Shown here: one piece after another, positions 53,427 through 60,821 of the stretch
Layout of the letters: the number at the start of each line of letters is the position of its first letter
How positions within the stretch are numbered: the first letter of the stretch is position 1
From: an uncultured Rhodospirillales bacterium
Lineage (GTDB): Bacteria > Pseudomonadota > Alphaproteobacteria > Acetobacterales > Acetobacteraceae
Assembly: GCA_903873995.1 (NCBI GenBank)
Contig: CAIQQQ010000142.1
Span: 1-60,821 of the forward strand
Length of the DNA stretch: 60,821 nucleotides
Reading direction: 5' to 3'
The notes under the pieces: model-generated
Database searches by the model: none
Told to the model about the DNA's origin: nothing
What the model saw: the letters and a program-made list of their open reading frames with translations, nothing else
Position numbers and translations under genes: made by a program

Positions 53427-55259
53427 TCACTCCACCGTCACAGACTTGGCGAGATTGCGCGGCTGGTCGACGTCGGTGCCTTTCAGAACGGCCACATGAT
53501 AGGCCAGGAGCTGCACCGGAATGGCATACAGGATCGGTGCCACGAACGGATCGACGGCAGGCAGGATCACCGTCTCGGCCGCGATGCCCGCCAGTTTCGC
53601 AGCCCCCTCGGCATCGCTGAACACGATGATCTGCCCGCCACGCGCCGCGGCCTCCTGCAGGTTGGAGGCGGTCTTCTCGAACAGCGGGCCGGAGGGTGCG
53701 ATGGCGATCACCGGCACGTTGCGATCGATCAGCGCGATTGGGCCGTGCTTCATCTCGCCGGCGGCATAGCCCTCGGCATGGATGTAGCTGAGCTCCTTCA
53801 GCTTCAACGCGCCTTCCATGGCGATCGGGAAGCAGGAATTGCGGCCAAGATACAATACGTCCCGCGCCTCGAGGATACGCGCGGCCAGCCGGCGAATGGG
53901 GCCTTCGTTGTCCAGGATCTCCGCGGCGCGGCCCGGCACCTCCAACAGGGCCGCGGCCAGACGCTGCTCCTCCGCAACTGACACGGCGCCGCGCGCGCGG
54001 CCGACAGCCAGGGCAAAACACGCCAGGACCACCAGCTGCGCCGTGAACGCCTTGGTGCTGGCAACACTGATCTCGGGCCCGGCAATGGTCTGCAACACGG
54101 CGTCCGAAGCGCGGGCCATACTACTTTCCGCGACGTTCACCACGCTCAGCACGTGCTGGCTCTGGCTGCGCATATACTGCAATGCGGCCAGCGTATCGGC
54201 CGTCTCCCCGGATTGGCTGATCAGCAGGCCCAGCCCACCTTTGTCCATCGGCGGTGCGCGGTAGCGAAACTCGCTCGCCACATCGGCATCGGTCGGCACG
54301 CGGGCAATGGTCTCAAACCACGCACGCGCCACCTGGCCGGCATAGAGCGCCGAGCCGCAGGCGCTGATGGTGATGCGCGAGATCGCCGCCAGATCGAACG
54401 GCAAAGGCGGAAGTGCGACCGAGCGCGTATCCGGGTTGATCATCTGGTGCAGGGTGTCGCCCAGCACGGCCGGGTTCTCATGCAGCTCCTTGTGCATGAA
54501 ATGGCGGTGGTTGCCCTTGCCGACGGCCGCCCCGGTCAACTGCGTGCGACGGATCTCGCGGGTGACCTCGCGTCCGGCGTGGTCGTGAAACCGCGCCCCA
54601 GCGCGGGTCACCATCACCCAGTCACCATCGTCCAGATAGGCAATGCGCTGGGTGAGCGGGGCCAACGCCAAAGCGTCCGAGCCGAGGAACATCTCGTCGT
54701 CGCCGAACCCCACGGCGAGCGGCGCGCCGTGTCGCGCGCCGATCATCAGGTCAGGGTGCCCGGCGAACGCCACCGCAAGCGCATACGCGCCGGACAGGCG
54801 GGGGAAGGTCGCGGCGGCGGCCTGCTCGGGGGTAAGGCCGGCGGCGAGATGCAGATCAAGCAGCTGCGCTACGGTCTCGGTGTCGGTCTCGGTGGTGAAC
54901 ACCTGGCCCTGCGCCTGGAGCTCGGCCTTGAGCTCGACATGGTTCTCGATGATGCCGTTATGCACGACCGCGACGCGCGCCGTGCCGTGCGGATGGGCAT
55001 TGCCCTCGGTCGGCGCGCCATGGGTCGCCCAACGCGTGTGGCCGATGCCGGTGGTGCCGGCGAGCGGGGCGGCCTCCAGAACCTCGACAAGGTTCGCGAG
55101 CTTGCCTGCTGCACGGCGGCGATCCAATGCGAAGCCCTGGCACGGGTCAAGCGTTGCGATTCCAGCGCTGTCATAGCCGCGATATTCCAGCCGCTTCAGC
55201 GCATCCAGAAGCAAGGGGGCGGCCGGGTTGGCGCCGATGATGCCGACAATGCCACACAT
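53427..55259 (-). CDS. glmS: Glutamine-fructose-6-phosphate aminotransferase (isomerizing)
   Basis: Makes glucosamine-6-phosphate, the first step toward UDP-GlcNAc for peptidoglycan and LPS. 610 residues. The N-terminal nucleophile Cys follows the initiator Met (MCGIVGIIGANPA), and the glutaminase domain has GIGHTRWATHG and HNGIIENH. Two SIS domains form the isomerase half (SACGSALYAGQVARAWFE, then LLISQSGETADTLAAL). The C-terminus ends PRNLAKSVTVE as in the family. It begins 1 bp after the glmU stop, so the two share an operon. No ribozyme-like leader is expected in this group and none was seen. Confidence 0.98.
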   Translation of the reverse strand: MCGIVGIIGANPAAPLLLDALKRLEYRGYDSAGIATLDPCQGFALDRRRAAGKLANLVEVLEAAPLAGTTGIGHTRWATHGAPTEGNAHPHGTARVAVVHNGIIENHVELKAELQAQGQVFTTETDTETVAQLLDLHLAAGLTPEQAAAATFPRLSGAYALAVAFAGHPDLMIGARHGAPLAVGFGDDEMFLGSDALALAPLTQRIAYLDDGDWVMVTRAGARFHDHAGREVTREIRRTQLTGAAVGKGNHRHFMHKELHENPAVLGDTLHQMINPDTRSVALPPLPFDLAAISRITISACGSALYAGQVARAWFETIARVPTDADVASEFRYRAPPMDKGGLGLLISQSGETADTLAALQYMRSQSQHVLSVVNVAESSMARASDAVLQTIAGPEISVASTKAFTAQLVVLACFALAVGRARGAVSVAEEQRLAAALLEVPGRAAEILDNEGPIRRLAARILEARDVLYLGRNSCFPIAMEGALKLKELSYIHAEGYAAGEMKHGPIALIDRNVPVIAIAPSGPLFEKTASNLQEAAARGGQIIVFSDAEGAAKLAGIAAETVILPAVDPFVAPILYAIPVQLLAYHVAVLKGTDVDQPRNLAKSVTVE

Positions 55260-55260
55260 G

Positions 55261-56583
55261 CTAGGGTTGTCCTGTCTTGGTGCGCGCGGCGCGAAACGTT
55301 GCGGCGCGGCCGGGCTTGCTGGTCTGGGTGGCGCGGCCGAACGCCATCGCGTCCGGTTCCACGTCGTCGGTGATCACGCTGCCAGCGGCCACGAACGCGC
55401 CATCCCCCAACGTGACGGGCGCGACGAGTACCGAATCCGACCCCACGAACACCCGCTCGCCGATCGTGGTGCGGTACTTCGCAAAGCCGTCGTAGTTGCA
55501 GGTGATGGTTCCGGCGCCGATATTGCTGCCGGCGCCGATGCTGGCATCGCCCAGATAGGCCAGATGATTGGCCTTGGCGCCATCGCCGAGATCGGTGGCC
55601 TTGAGCTCCACGAAATTGCCGACATGGGCGGCCTTGCCCACGCGCGTGCCGGGGCGCAGGCGGGCATAGGGGCCGATGATCGCGCCCTCGCCGACATGAC
55701 AGCCTTCCAGATGGCTGAACGCGCGGATCTCGGCGCCAGTTTCGATGGTGACACCGGGCGCGAAGACGACATTGGGCGCCACCGTCACGTCCGCTGCGAT
55801 GTTCGTGTCATGCGAGAAGAACACCGTCTCCGGCGCCATCAGCGTCACGCCGTTCTCCATCGCAACCAAGCGCAGTGCGCGCTGCACGGCGGACTCGGCA
55901 TCAGCCAGCTCGGCCCGCGAATTGACGCCGCGCAGTTCGGCGAACGGCGCCTCGACAGCAGCGACGTGGCGGCCCGCCGCCCGTGCGATCTCGACCAGAT
56001 CGGTGAGGTAATATTCGCCCTTGCTGTTGGCGTTGCCCACGGCGCGGAGCCATGCGCGCATGTCCGGCGCCGCGGCGCACCGCACGCCGGCGTTGCACAG
56101 CGTCTCGCCGCGCTCGGCCTCGCTGGCGTCGGCCCATTCAACGATCCGCATCACATAGCCGGCCTCGGTCAGCACGCGACCATACCGGTTCGCGACATCG
56201 GGACGCATGGCCAGCAACGCGAGCCCGGCATCGCTCACGCCACGCCTCGCCAGCAGCCGCCGCAAGGTCTCGGGCGTGATCAACGGGTTGTCGGCATACA
56301 GCACCGCCACCTCGCCATCTCCGAACAACGCCTCGGCTTGCAGCGCCGCATGGGCGGTGCCGAGCCGGTCATGCTGGATTGCCACCGCGTGCGGGGCTGC
56401 GGCACGGGCGACGTTGTCCATGTCCGGCCCGGTCACGATCACGATCCGGTCGAACACGGCCGCGCAGGATGCGATCAGGTGATGCAGCATCGGCCGGCCG
56501 GCGATCGGATGCAGCGGCTTGGGCAGAGCTGATTTCATGCGCGTGCCGTGGCCTGCGGCCAGGATGATGGCGGTGGTGGACAT
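55261..56583 (-). CDS. glmU: Bifunctional UDP-N-acetylglucosamine pyrophosphorylase / glucosamine-1-phosphate N-acetyltransferase
   Basis: Catalyses the last two steps of UDP-GlcNAc synthesis. 440 residues. The pyrophosphorylase domain starts MSTTAIILAAGHGTRMKSALP, with the LGTAHAA motif near residue 75. The left-handed beta-helix acetyltransferase domain occupies the C-terminal half (VTVAPNVVFAPGVTIETGAEI, HLEGCHVGEGAIIGPYARLRPG, NIGAGTITCNYDG). ATG 56583 is used because the pyrophosphorylase fold begins there; the frame upstream to 56667 is not family-like. It is upstream of glmS and divergent from the phosphoglycolate phosphatase gene. Confidence 0.98.
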   Translation of the reverse strand: MSTTAIILAAGHGTRMKSALPKPLHPIAGRPMLHHLIASCAAVFDRIVIVTGPDMDNVARAAAPHAVAIQHDRLGTAHAALQAEALFGDGEVAVLYADNPLITPETLRRLLARRGVSDAGLALLAMRPDVANRYGRVLTEAGYVMRIVEWADASEAERGETLCNAGVRCAAAPDMRAWLRAVGNANSKGEYYLTDLVEIARAAGRHVAAVEAPFAELRGVNSRAELADAESAVQRALRLVAMENGVTLMAPETVFFSHDTNIAADVTVAPNVVFAPGVTIETGAEIRAFSHLEGCHVGEGAIIGPYARLRPGTRVGKAAHVGNFVELKATDLGDGAKANHLAYLGDASIGAGSNIGAGTITCNYDGFAKYRTTIGERVFVGSDSVLVAPVTLGDGAFVAAGSVITDDVEPDAMAFGRATQTSKPGRAATFRAARTKTGQP

Positions 56584-56684
56584 GACTGCGCCTCCTCTGG
56601 CCATCTCCGGTAGCTTCCATAACGCCGGCATGTCAAAGGGGCGGGCCGTCACGCTTGATGTCGGCATGCAATATGAGGGCAGGG

Positions 56685-57344
56685 ATGACGACGGAGTTGG
56701 CGCGCTGGCTGGTGTTGGACCTTGATGGCACGTTGGTCGATTCGGTGCCGGATCTGTCGGCGGCGCTCAACCGCGGCCTGGCTGCGCACGGTCTGGAACC
56801 GCTGGATCACGCCTCTGTGCGGGCAATGGTGGGCGACGGCGCGAGGGCGCTGGTCGAGCGGGGGTATCGCGCCCGCGGCGTCGCGTCCGGCAAGCCGGAG
56901 CTCATGTCGTTCCTGGCCGATTACGGCGTCAACGCTGCGGTTGAGACGCGGCCCTATCCCGGCGTGATGGCGACCTTGGAACTGCTGCGCGACGCCGGCT
57001 GGACGATGGCGGTGTGCACCAATAAACCGGTGGCGCCGGCACGCGATCTACTGGCAGAACTTGGACTCGCCCCGTTCTTCGCGGCCGTGGGCGGCGGCGA
57101 TTCCTATCCAGTCCGTAAACCGGACCCCGCCCATCTGCTGGCGACCCTGGCCGAGGTCGGCGGCGTGCCGAACCGCACGGTGATGGTGGGCGATCACCAC
57201 AATGACATCCTGGCCGCGAAGGGCGCTGGCGTGGCCAGCGTGTGGGCGCGCTGGGGCTATGGCGAGGCGGTCACAGGTGCGAACGCCGAGGCCTTGGAGT
57301 TCGGCGGGCTTCCGGCCGTTCTTGAGGAACTGGTCAAAGGCTGA
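56685..57344 (+). CDS. gph: Phosphoglycolate phosphatase (HAD family)
   Basis: HAD hydrolase of 219 residues. Its Asp nucleophile motif is VLDLDGTLVDSVPDL, motif II is VCTNKP, and the motif III Lys and acidic pair are in RKPDPAHLLATL and MVGDHHNDILAA. The alpha-helical cap sits after motif I. The family removes phosphate from 2-phosphoglycolate; substrate identity is by similarity only. ATG 56685 is preceded by GAGGGCAGGG. It is divergent from glmU, a frequent neighbour of this gene in alphaproteobacteria. Confidence 0.9.
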   Translation: MTTELARWLVLDLDGTLVDSVPDLSAALNRGLAAHGLEPLDHASVRAMVGDGARALVERGYRARGVASGKPELMSFLADYGVNAAVETRPYPGVMATLELLRDAGWTMAVCTNKPVAPARDLLAELGLAPFFAAVGGGDSYPVRKPDPAHLLATLAEVGGVPNRTVMVGDHHNDILAAKGAGVASVWARWGYGEAVTGANAEALEFGGLPAVLEELVKG

Positions 57345-57382
57345 GCCCTTGCCGATCTGGGGCCGGTGTCCATGTCCCGATC

Positions 57383-57790
57383 ATGATACACATGATTGCT
57401 CTTTTCGCCGTGGCCCTCCTGTTGGGGGGCATGCTGTTCTTTGCAGCCGTGATGGCGCCGCTGGTGTTCACCCGCCTGCCGCCGCAGCAGGCCGGCGCCT
57501 TCATCCGCGCGGTGTTCCCATTCTACTACCTCTACGTCCTGATCGGTGCTGCGATTGCCGCCGTGGCGCTGGCGCCGCGCTGGGACGGCGTTGCGATGGC
57601 CGCGATCGCCATTCTGACCCTGTGGCTGCGCCAATGGCTGATGCCGCGAATCAACACTGCCAGTGACGCCGCACGCGCCGGGGACACGGAGGCCAAATGG
57701 CGATTTGACAGGTCGCACCGGCTCTCGGTGGTCGTGAATCTCGTGCAGATGGTGGCCGCGTGCATCGTGCTTGGACGTTTTGCGATGTAG
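57383..57790 (+). CDS. DUF4149-like small membrane protein
   Basis: A 135-residue integral membrane protein with about four hydrophobic segments (MIALFAVALLLGGMLFFAAV, YYLYVLIGAAIAAVALA, AAIAILTLWLRQWLMP, LVQMVAACIVLG). It has a conserved FTRLPPQQAGAFIRAVFPFYY stretch and the charged loop AKWRFDRSHRLSVVVN. The pattern resembles the DUF4149 group, whose function is unknown. Two starts, ATG 57383 and ATG 57392, are possible. It follows gph after 38 bp. Confidence 0.8.
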   Translation: MIHMIALFAVALLLGGMLFFAAVMAPLVFTRLPPQQAGAFIRAVFPFYYLYVLIGAAIAAVALAPRWDGVAMAAIAILTLWLRQWLMPRINTASDAARAGDTEAKWRFDRSHRLSVVVNLVQMVAACIVLGRFAM

Positions 57791-57844
57791 GGTGTCGCTC
57801 TGACCGCCCGCTGCGCGTTGCAGCCAAGGACAATGCAGGGAAAC

Positions 57845-59347
57845 ATGAGAAAGATCTTGCTCCAACTCGGGACGGCTCTGATGTGCGCCCTGCCGGCCAC
57901 AGCCATGGCCCAATCCGCTCCGGTCAGAGACGCATTCTATTGGCTGGGCGAGATCAACAAGGCCAGCGCCGTCATGAACACCGAGGAGGGCCTGCTCGAC
58001 CCCGCCCTCACGCCCCATATCGCAGCCGGGCTGGCGGCCGTGCTCAAGGCAGGCGACCAGCCAGGCGGCAAGCGGCCTTCGCTCGTGATCACCTTCGAAC
58101 CGCTGCTGATCGAGGCCGCTGGGGTCGAAGCCACCCTGCTGCATGCTGGCCGCTCCAGCCAGGACATGCTGGCCACCGTGCGCAGCGCCATGATCCGCGA
58201 AGAGCTGCTGCGTCTCGCCGAGCAGCTTCGCAAGACGACCGCCACCCTCGTCCGCCTAGCTGAGACCCACCAAGGCACGATCGTGCCCAACTACACCAAC
58301 GGCGTCGCCGCCCAGCCCAACAGCTACGGCCATTATCTGCTCGGCCATGTCGCGGGCCTCGAGCGTGACGCCCAGCGCCTGCGGGAGCTCTATGCCCGTG
58401 TCGACCAGTCACCCATGGGCACCACGGTGCTGAACGGCACCAGCTGGCCGCTCAACCGCCCGCGGATGGCGGCCTATCTCGGCTTCCCCACCACCGTCGA
58501 CAACGCCTATGATGCCGCCCAGATCCTGGCCACCGAGCTCCCGGTGGAGGTCGGCACCGTGGCTGAGCAGATCGCGCTGCACACGGCCGCCTTCATCCAG
58601 GACGTGATGGTGCAATACGCCCAGCCGCGGCCCTGGATCCTGCTCAAGGAAGGCGACGGCAACACCTATGTCTCCAGCGCCATGCCGCAGAAGCGCAATC
58701 CCGGGCTGCTGAACAACGTGCGCGCCGAGGCCTCCAACGTCCTGACCCTCGGCATCGGCCGCGCCATCACGGCCCACAACATCCCGCCCGGTATGAGCGA
58801 TGCCAAGAACATCCGCGACAACGTCGCCGTGATCGCCGCCACCAGCCACATGCTGGCCGGCTGGGATCGCATCCTCAACGCGCTGGTGATCAGCCCCGAG
58901 CGCGCGCTGGAGGAGCTGAACAGCGACTGGACGGCCTCTCAGGAGGTCGCGGACGCGCTGATGCGGCAATACAAGCTGCCGTTCCGCGCCGGGCACCATT
59001 TCGCTTCCGAGGTTGTCGAGTTCGCGCGGCTTCACGACATCCGCCCGAGCGACTTCCCCTATGCCGACGCCCAGCGCATCTACGCTGAGACCCTGGCGGA
59101 GCTGAAGATGCCCTCTGGCACGCTGCCCTTGAGCGAGCCAGCGTTCCGCGCGGCGCTGGACCCGGTGGCGATCGTGCGCAACCGCGCCACCGCCGGCGGG
59201 CCGCAGCCGGCAGAAATGGCGCGCATGCTAGCGGCGGCGAAGCAGACCCTGGCTGCTCTGCAGATGTGGATCACGTCAGGACGAAGCCGCATTGACAACG
59301 CCTTGGCGTTGCTCGATGCGGACTTCGCCCGCCTGCTACACCCCTGA
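57845..59347 (+). CDS. Exported argininosuccinate-lyase-like protein of the fumarase/aspartase superfamily
   Basis: A 500-residue protein with a signal peptide (MRKILLQLGTALMCALPATA, cleaved after AMAQ). The mature chain has the superfamily layout. The signature loop is SSAMPQKRNPGLLNN, with Ser277/Ser278 as the candidate catalytic serine. The region that in argininosuccinate lyase reads YTHLQRAQP reads YTNGVAAQP here, with Asn152 in the place of the conserved His. This, plus export, argues against an ordinary arginine-pathway lyase. It may be a periplasmic lyase with altered chemistry, or a binding protein. ATG 57845 follows a CAGGGA and starts the signal peptide. Its end overlaps the convergent amidohydrolase. 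Confidence 0.85.
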   Translation: MRKILLQLGTALMCALPATAMAQSAPVRDAFYWLGEINKASAVMNTEEGLLDPALTPHIAAGLAAVLKAGDQPGGKRPSLVITFEPLLIEAAGVEATLLHAGRSSQDMLATVRSAMIREELLRLAEQLRKTTATLVRLAETHQGTIVPNYTNGVAAQPNSYGHYLLGHVAGLERDAQRLRELYARVDQSPMGTTVLNGTSWPLNRPRMAAYLGFPTTVDNAYDAAQILATELPVEVGTVAEQIALHTAAFIQDVMVQYAQPRPWILLKEGDGNTYVSSAMPQKRNPGLLNNVRAEASNVLTLGIGRAITAHNIPPGMSDAKNIRDNVAVIAATSHMLAGWDRILNALVISPERALEELNSDWTASQEVADALMRQYKLPFRAGHHFASEVVEFARLHDIRPSDFPYADAQRIYAETLAELKMPSGTLPLSEPAFRAALDPVAIVRNRATAGGPQPAEMARMLAAAKQTLAALQMWITSGRSRIDNALALLDADFARLLHP

Positions 59348-60768
59348 GGAGAGCGCCATTGCCGCGATCGGCGGCTCCACGCCCTCGGGGATCGGGCACA
59401 CATAGGGGTTGCCGTCCGTGCGCTCGGCGAGATCGGCCTTTGCCCGCGCGATCAGGGCAGGGTCCTCGATCGCGCTGACCGCGGTGGCCGCCATCACCTT
59501 GGCCACATGCACCATCGACTTATGCGCCGCCGGCATCTTGCCCTGCGCCGTGAGCTGCCAGGAATGGCCCGGCGTGCCGATCGCGTAAGTGGCGGCATGG
59601 GCCTGCACCGTGGGCACCACCCAGCTGACATCGCCAACATCGGTGGAGCCGATCATCTTCACGCCCTTTGCATCGAGCGGCACCAGCCCCTCATGCAGCG
59701 GCATGTCCGCCCGCGGCTTCACGCCCACGCGGCGATAGGAGTTGGCGATGTCCTCGGCGGACAGCGTCGCCTGGATCTTTTTAGCGAAATCGCGATCCGC
59801 CGCGTCCCATTCCGGTGTGCCGAGCCGTTCGAACGCCTCGCGCATCGAGGTCTCGAGCGGCGTGTTGGGCAGCAGGTTGGAGACGGCGCTCAGCACCTCG
59901 ATCTCCAGCCGCGTGCCGGTCATGAGCGCTGCGCCGCGCGCACAATCCTTCACCCGCTCCAGCAGGTCACGCATCTGAGGCAGGTCGGCAGCGCGCACCG
60001 AGTAGCGCACCCGGGCGCGGGACTGCACCACGTTGGGCGCGATGCCGCCTGATTCGATCATCGCGTAATGCACCCGCGCGTCGCTCGGCATGTGCTCGCG
60101 CAGATAGTTCACACCAACATTGGTGAGCTCCACCGCATCCAGCGCCGACCGCCCCAGATGCGGCGCGGCCGCGGCATGGCTCGCCCGGCCATGAACGTGA
60201 AGTCGATGCGCGTGTTGGCTAGAGACAGCGCCTCCGCCACCTCGAAGAACGCGTTGGGGTGCCAGGTGATCGCGATGTCCACATCCGCGAACGCGCCGGC
60301 GCGCACCATGAATGCCTTGGCTGCCCCGCCTTCCTCGGCCGGGCAGCCGTAATAGCGCACGCGGCCTGGCGTTCCTGTCGTCGCCAGCCAATCCTTCACA
60401 GCAGTTGCCGCCAGCATCGCCGCCGAGCCCAGCAGGTTATGGCCGCAGCCATGCCCGTTGTACTGCCCCGGGATTGGCCGATGCTCGGCCACCCCAGCCT
60501 CCTGGCTCAGGCCCGGCAGCGCGTCATACTCGCCCAGAATGGCGATCACCGGCCCGCCTTCGCCCGCTTCACCCATCAGCGCCGTGGGTATGCCCGCGAC
60601 GTTCTCGGTCACGCTAAAGCCCTGGCGCTGCAGCTCGGCCAGATGCTCGGCACACGAGCGGGTCTCGGTGTAGCAGGTCTCCGGCATGCCCCAGACCGTG
60701 TCCGACAATTCGATGAAGGCCTCGCGCTTGGCATCCACATGGGTCCAGATCTGTTCGCTGTTCTGCAT
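59336..60768 (-). pseudogene. M20-family amidohydrolase (AbgB-like), split by a frameshift
   Basis: Resembles the AbgB subunit of p-aminobenzoyl-glutamate hydrolase and related M20 amidohydrolases. The first part, from ATG 60768, has GEYDALPGLSQ, the metal-binding YNGHGCGHNLLGSAAM and CPAEEGGAAKAFM. It then reads RIDFTFMAGRAMP, while the expected HGRASHAAAAPHLGRSALD continues in another frame near 60190-60200. One missing base (TTCCATGG expected, TTCATGG found) restores the whole protein of about 477 residues, a normal family length. The second part has GSTDVGDVSWVVP and TPGHSWQLTAQGK. It is either a recent pseudogene or a sequencing error in one base. Its end overlaps the lyase-like gene by 12 bp. 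Confidence 0.88.
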
Positions 60769-60821
60769 GGTCAGGGGTCCTGGCTGGGTGTTCCGCAAAC
60801 AACTAGTGTCCCGCACCAGAA

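Overview
The window is about 61 kb of GC-rich, densely coding bacterial chromosome with no tRNA, rRNA, insertion sequence, prophage or CRISPR array that I can see. The yqeY-dnaG-rpoD block, the greA, DUF1491 and Liv-type proteins, and hairpin repeats of the GGGCTCTGCCCTGG kind all point to an alphaproteobacterium. I would guess Rhodospirillales, probably Acetobacteraceae, but this placement is an inference from gene content and style, not from a marker comparison.

Layout. 1-7.1 kb (minus strand): a partial threonine ammonia-lyase, greA, carB, a P-loop ATPase lodged between carB and carA, and a carA carrying an extra N-terminal helix-turn-helix. 7.1-14 kb (plus): yqeY, dnaG, rpoD, an acetyltransferase, a GT-C type membrane glycosyltransferase and an exported phosphatase-like protein that lacks its catalytic cysteine. 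14.1-15.8 kb (minus): an SDR and a nitronate monooxygenase. 16-29.1 kb (plus): one long, tightly packed operon with a complete Liv-type ABC importer, two acyl-CoA synthetases, two acyl-CoA dehydrogenases, a GMC oxidoreductase and an SCP-x-like thiolase. It reads as an uptake and CoA-dependent degradation pathway for an unidentified carboxylic acid. 29.1-36.5 kb: amine oxidase, WD40-cytochrome c fusion, long-chain acyl-CoA synthetase, oligoendopeptidase F and an ABC1 kinase.

36.5-49.8 kb is the envelope-oriented part. It holds a translationally coupled pair of degenerate GGDEF/EAL-like proteins, an HldE-like heptose kinase whose nucleotidyltransferase half has lost its HxGH motif, an SH3-like lipoprotein coupled to an exported WD40-caspase protein, a small charged protein, a DUF1491 protein and three tandem OmpA-family porin-like proteins closed by a strong terminator. 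49.8-60.8 kb: a GT4 glycosyltransferase, a GAF-GGDEF diguanylate cyclase, a Tat-exported superoxide dismutase, glmS/glmU, phosphoglycolate phosphatase, a DUF4149-like membrane protein, an exported argininosuccinate-lyase-like protein with an altered catalytic position, and an M20 amidohydrolase broken by a one-base frameshift.

No single locus is clearly a new defence or mobile system. The most unusual signals are the HTH-CarA with two matching inverted repeats in its promoter and an intervening ATPase; several exported or regulatory proteins whose active sites are eroded (phosphatase, lyase, EAL pair, HldE C-terminus); and the coupled lipoprotein/WD40-caspase pair.
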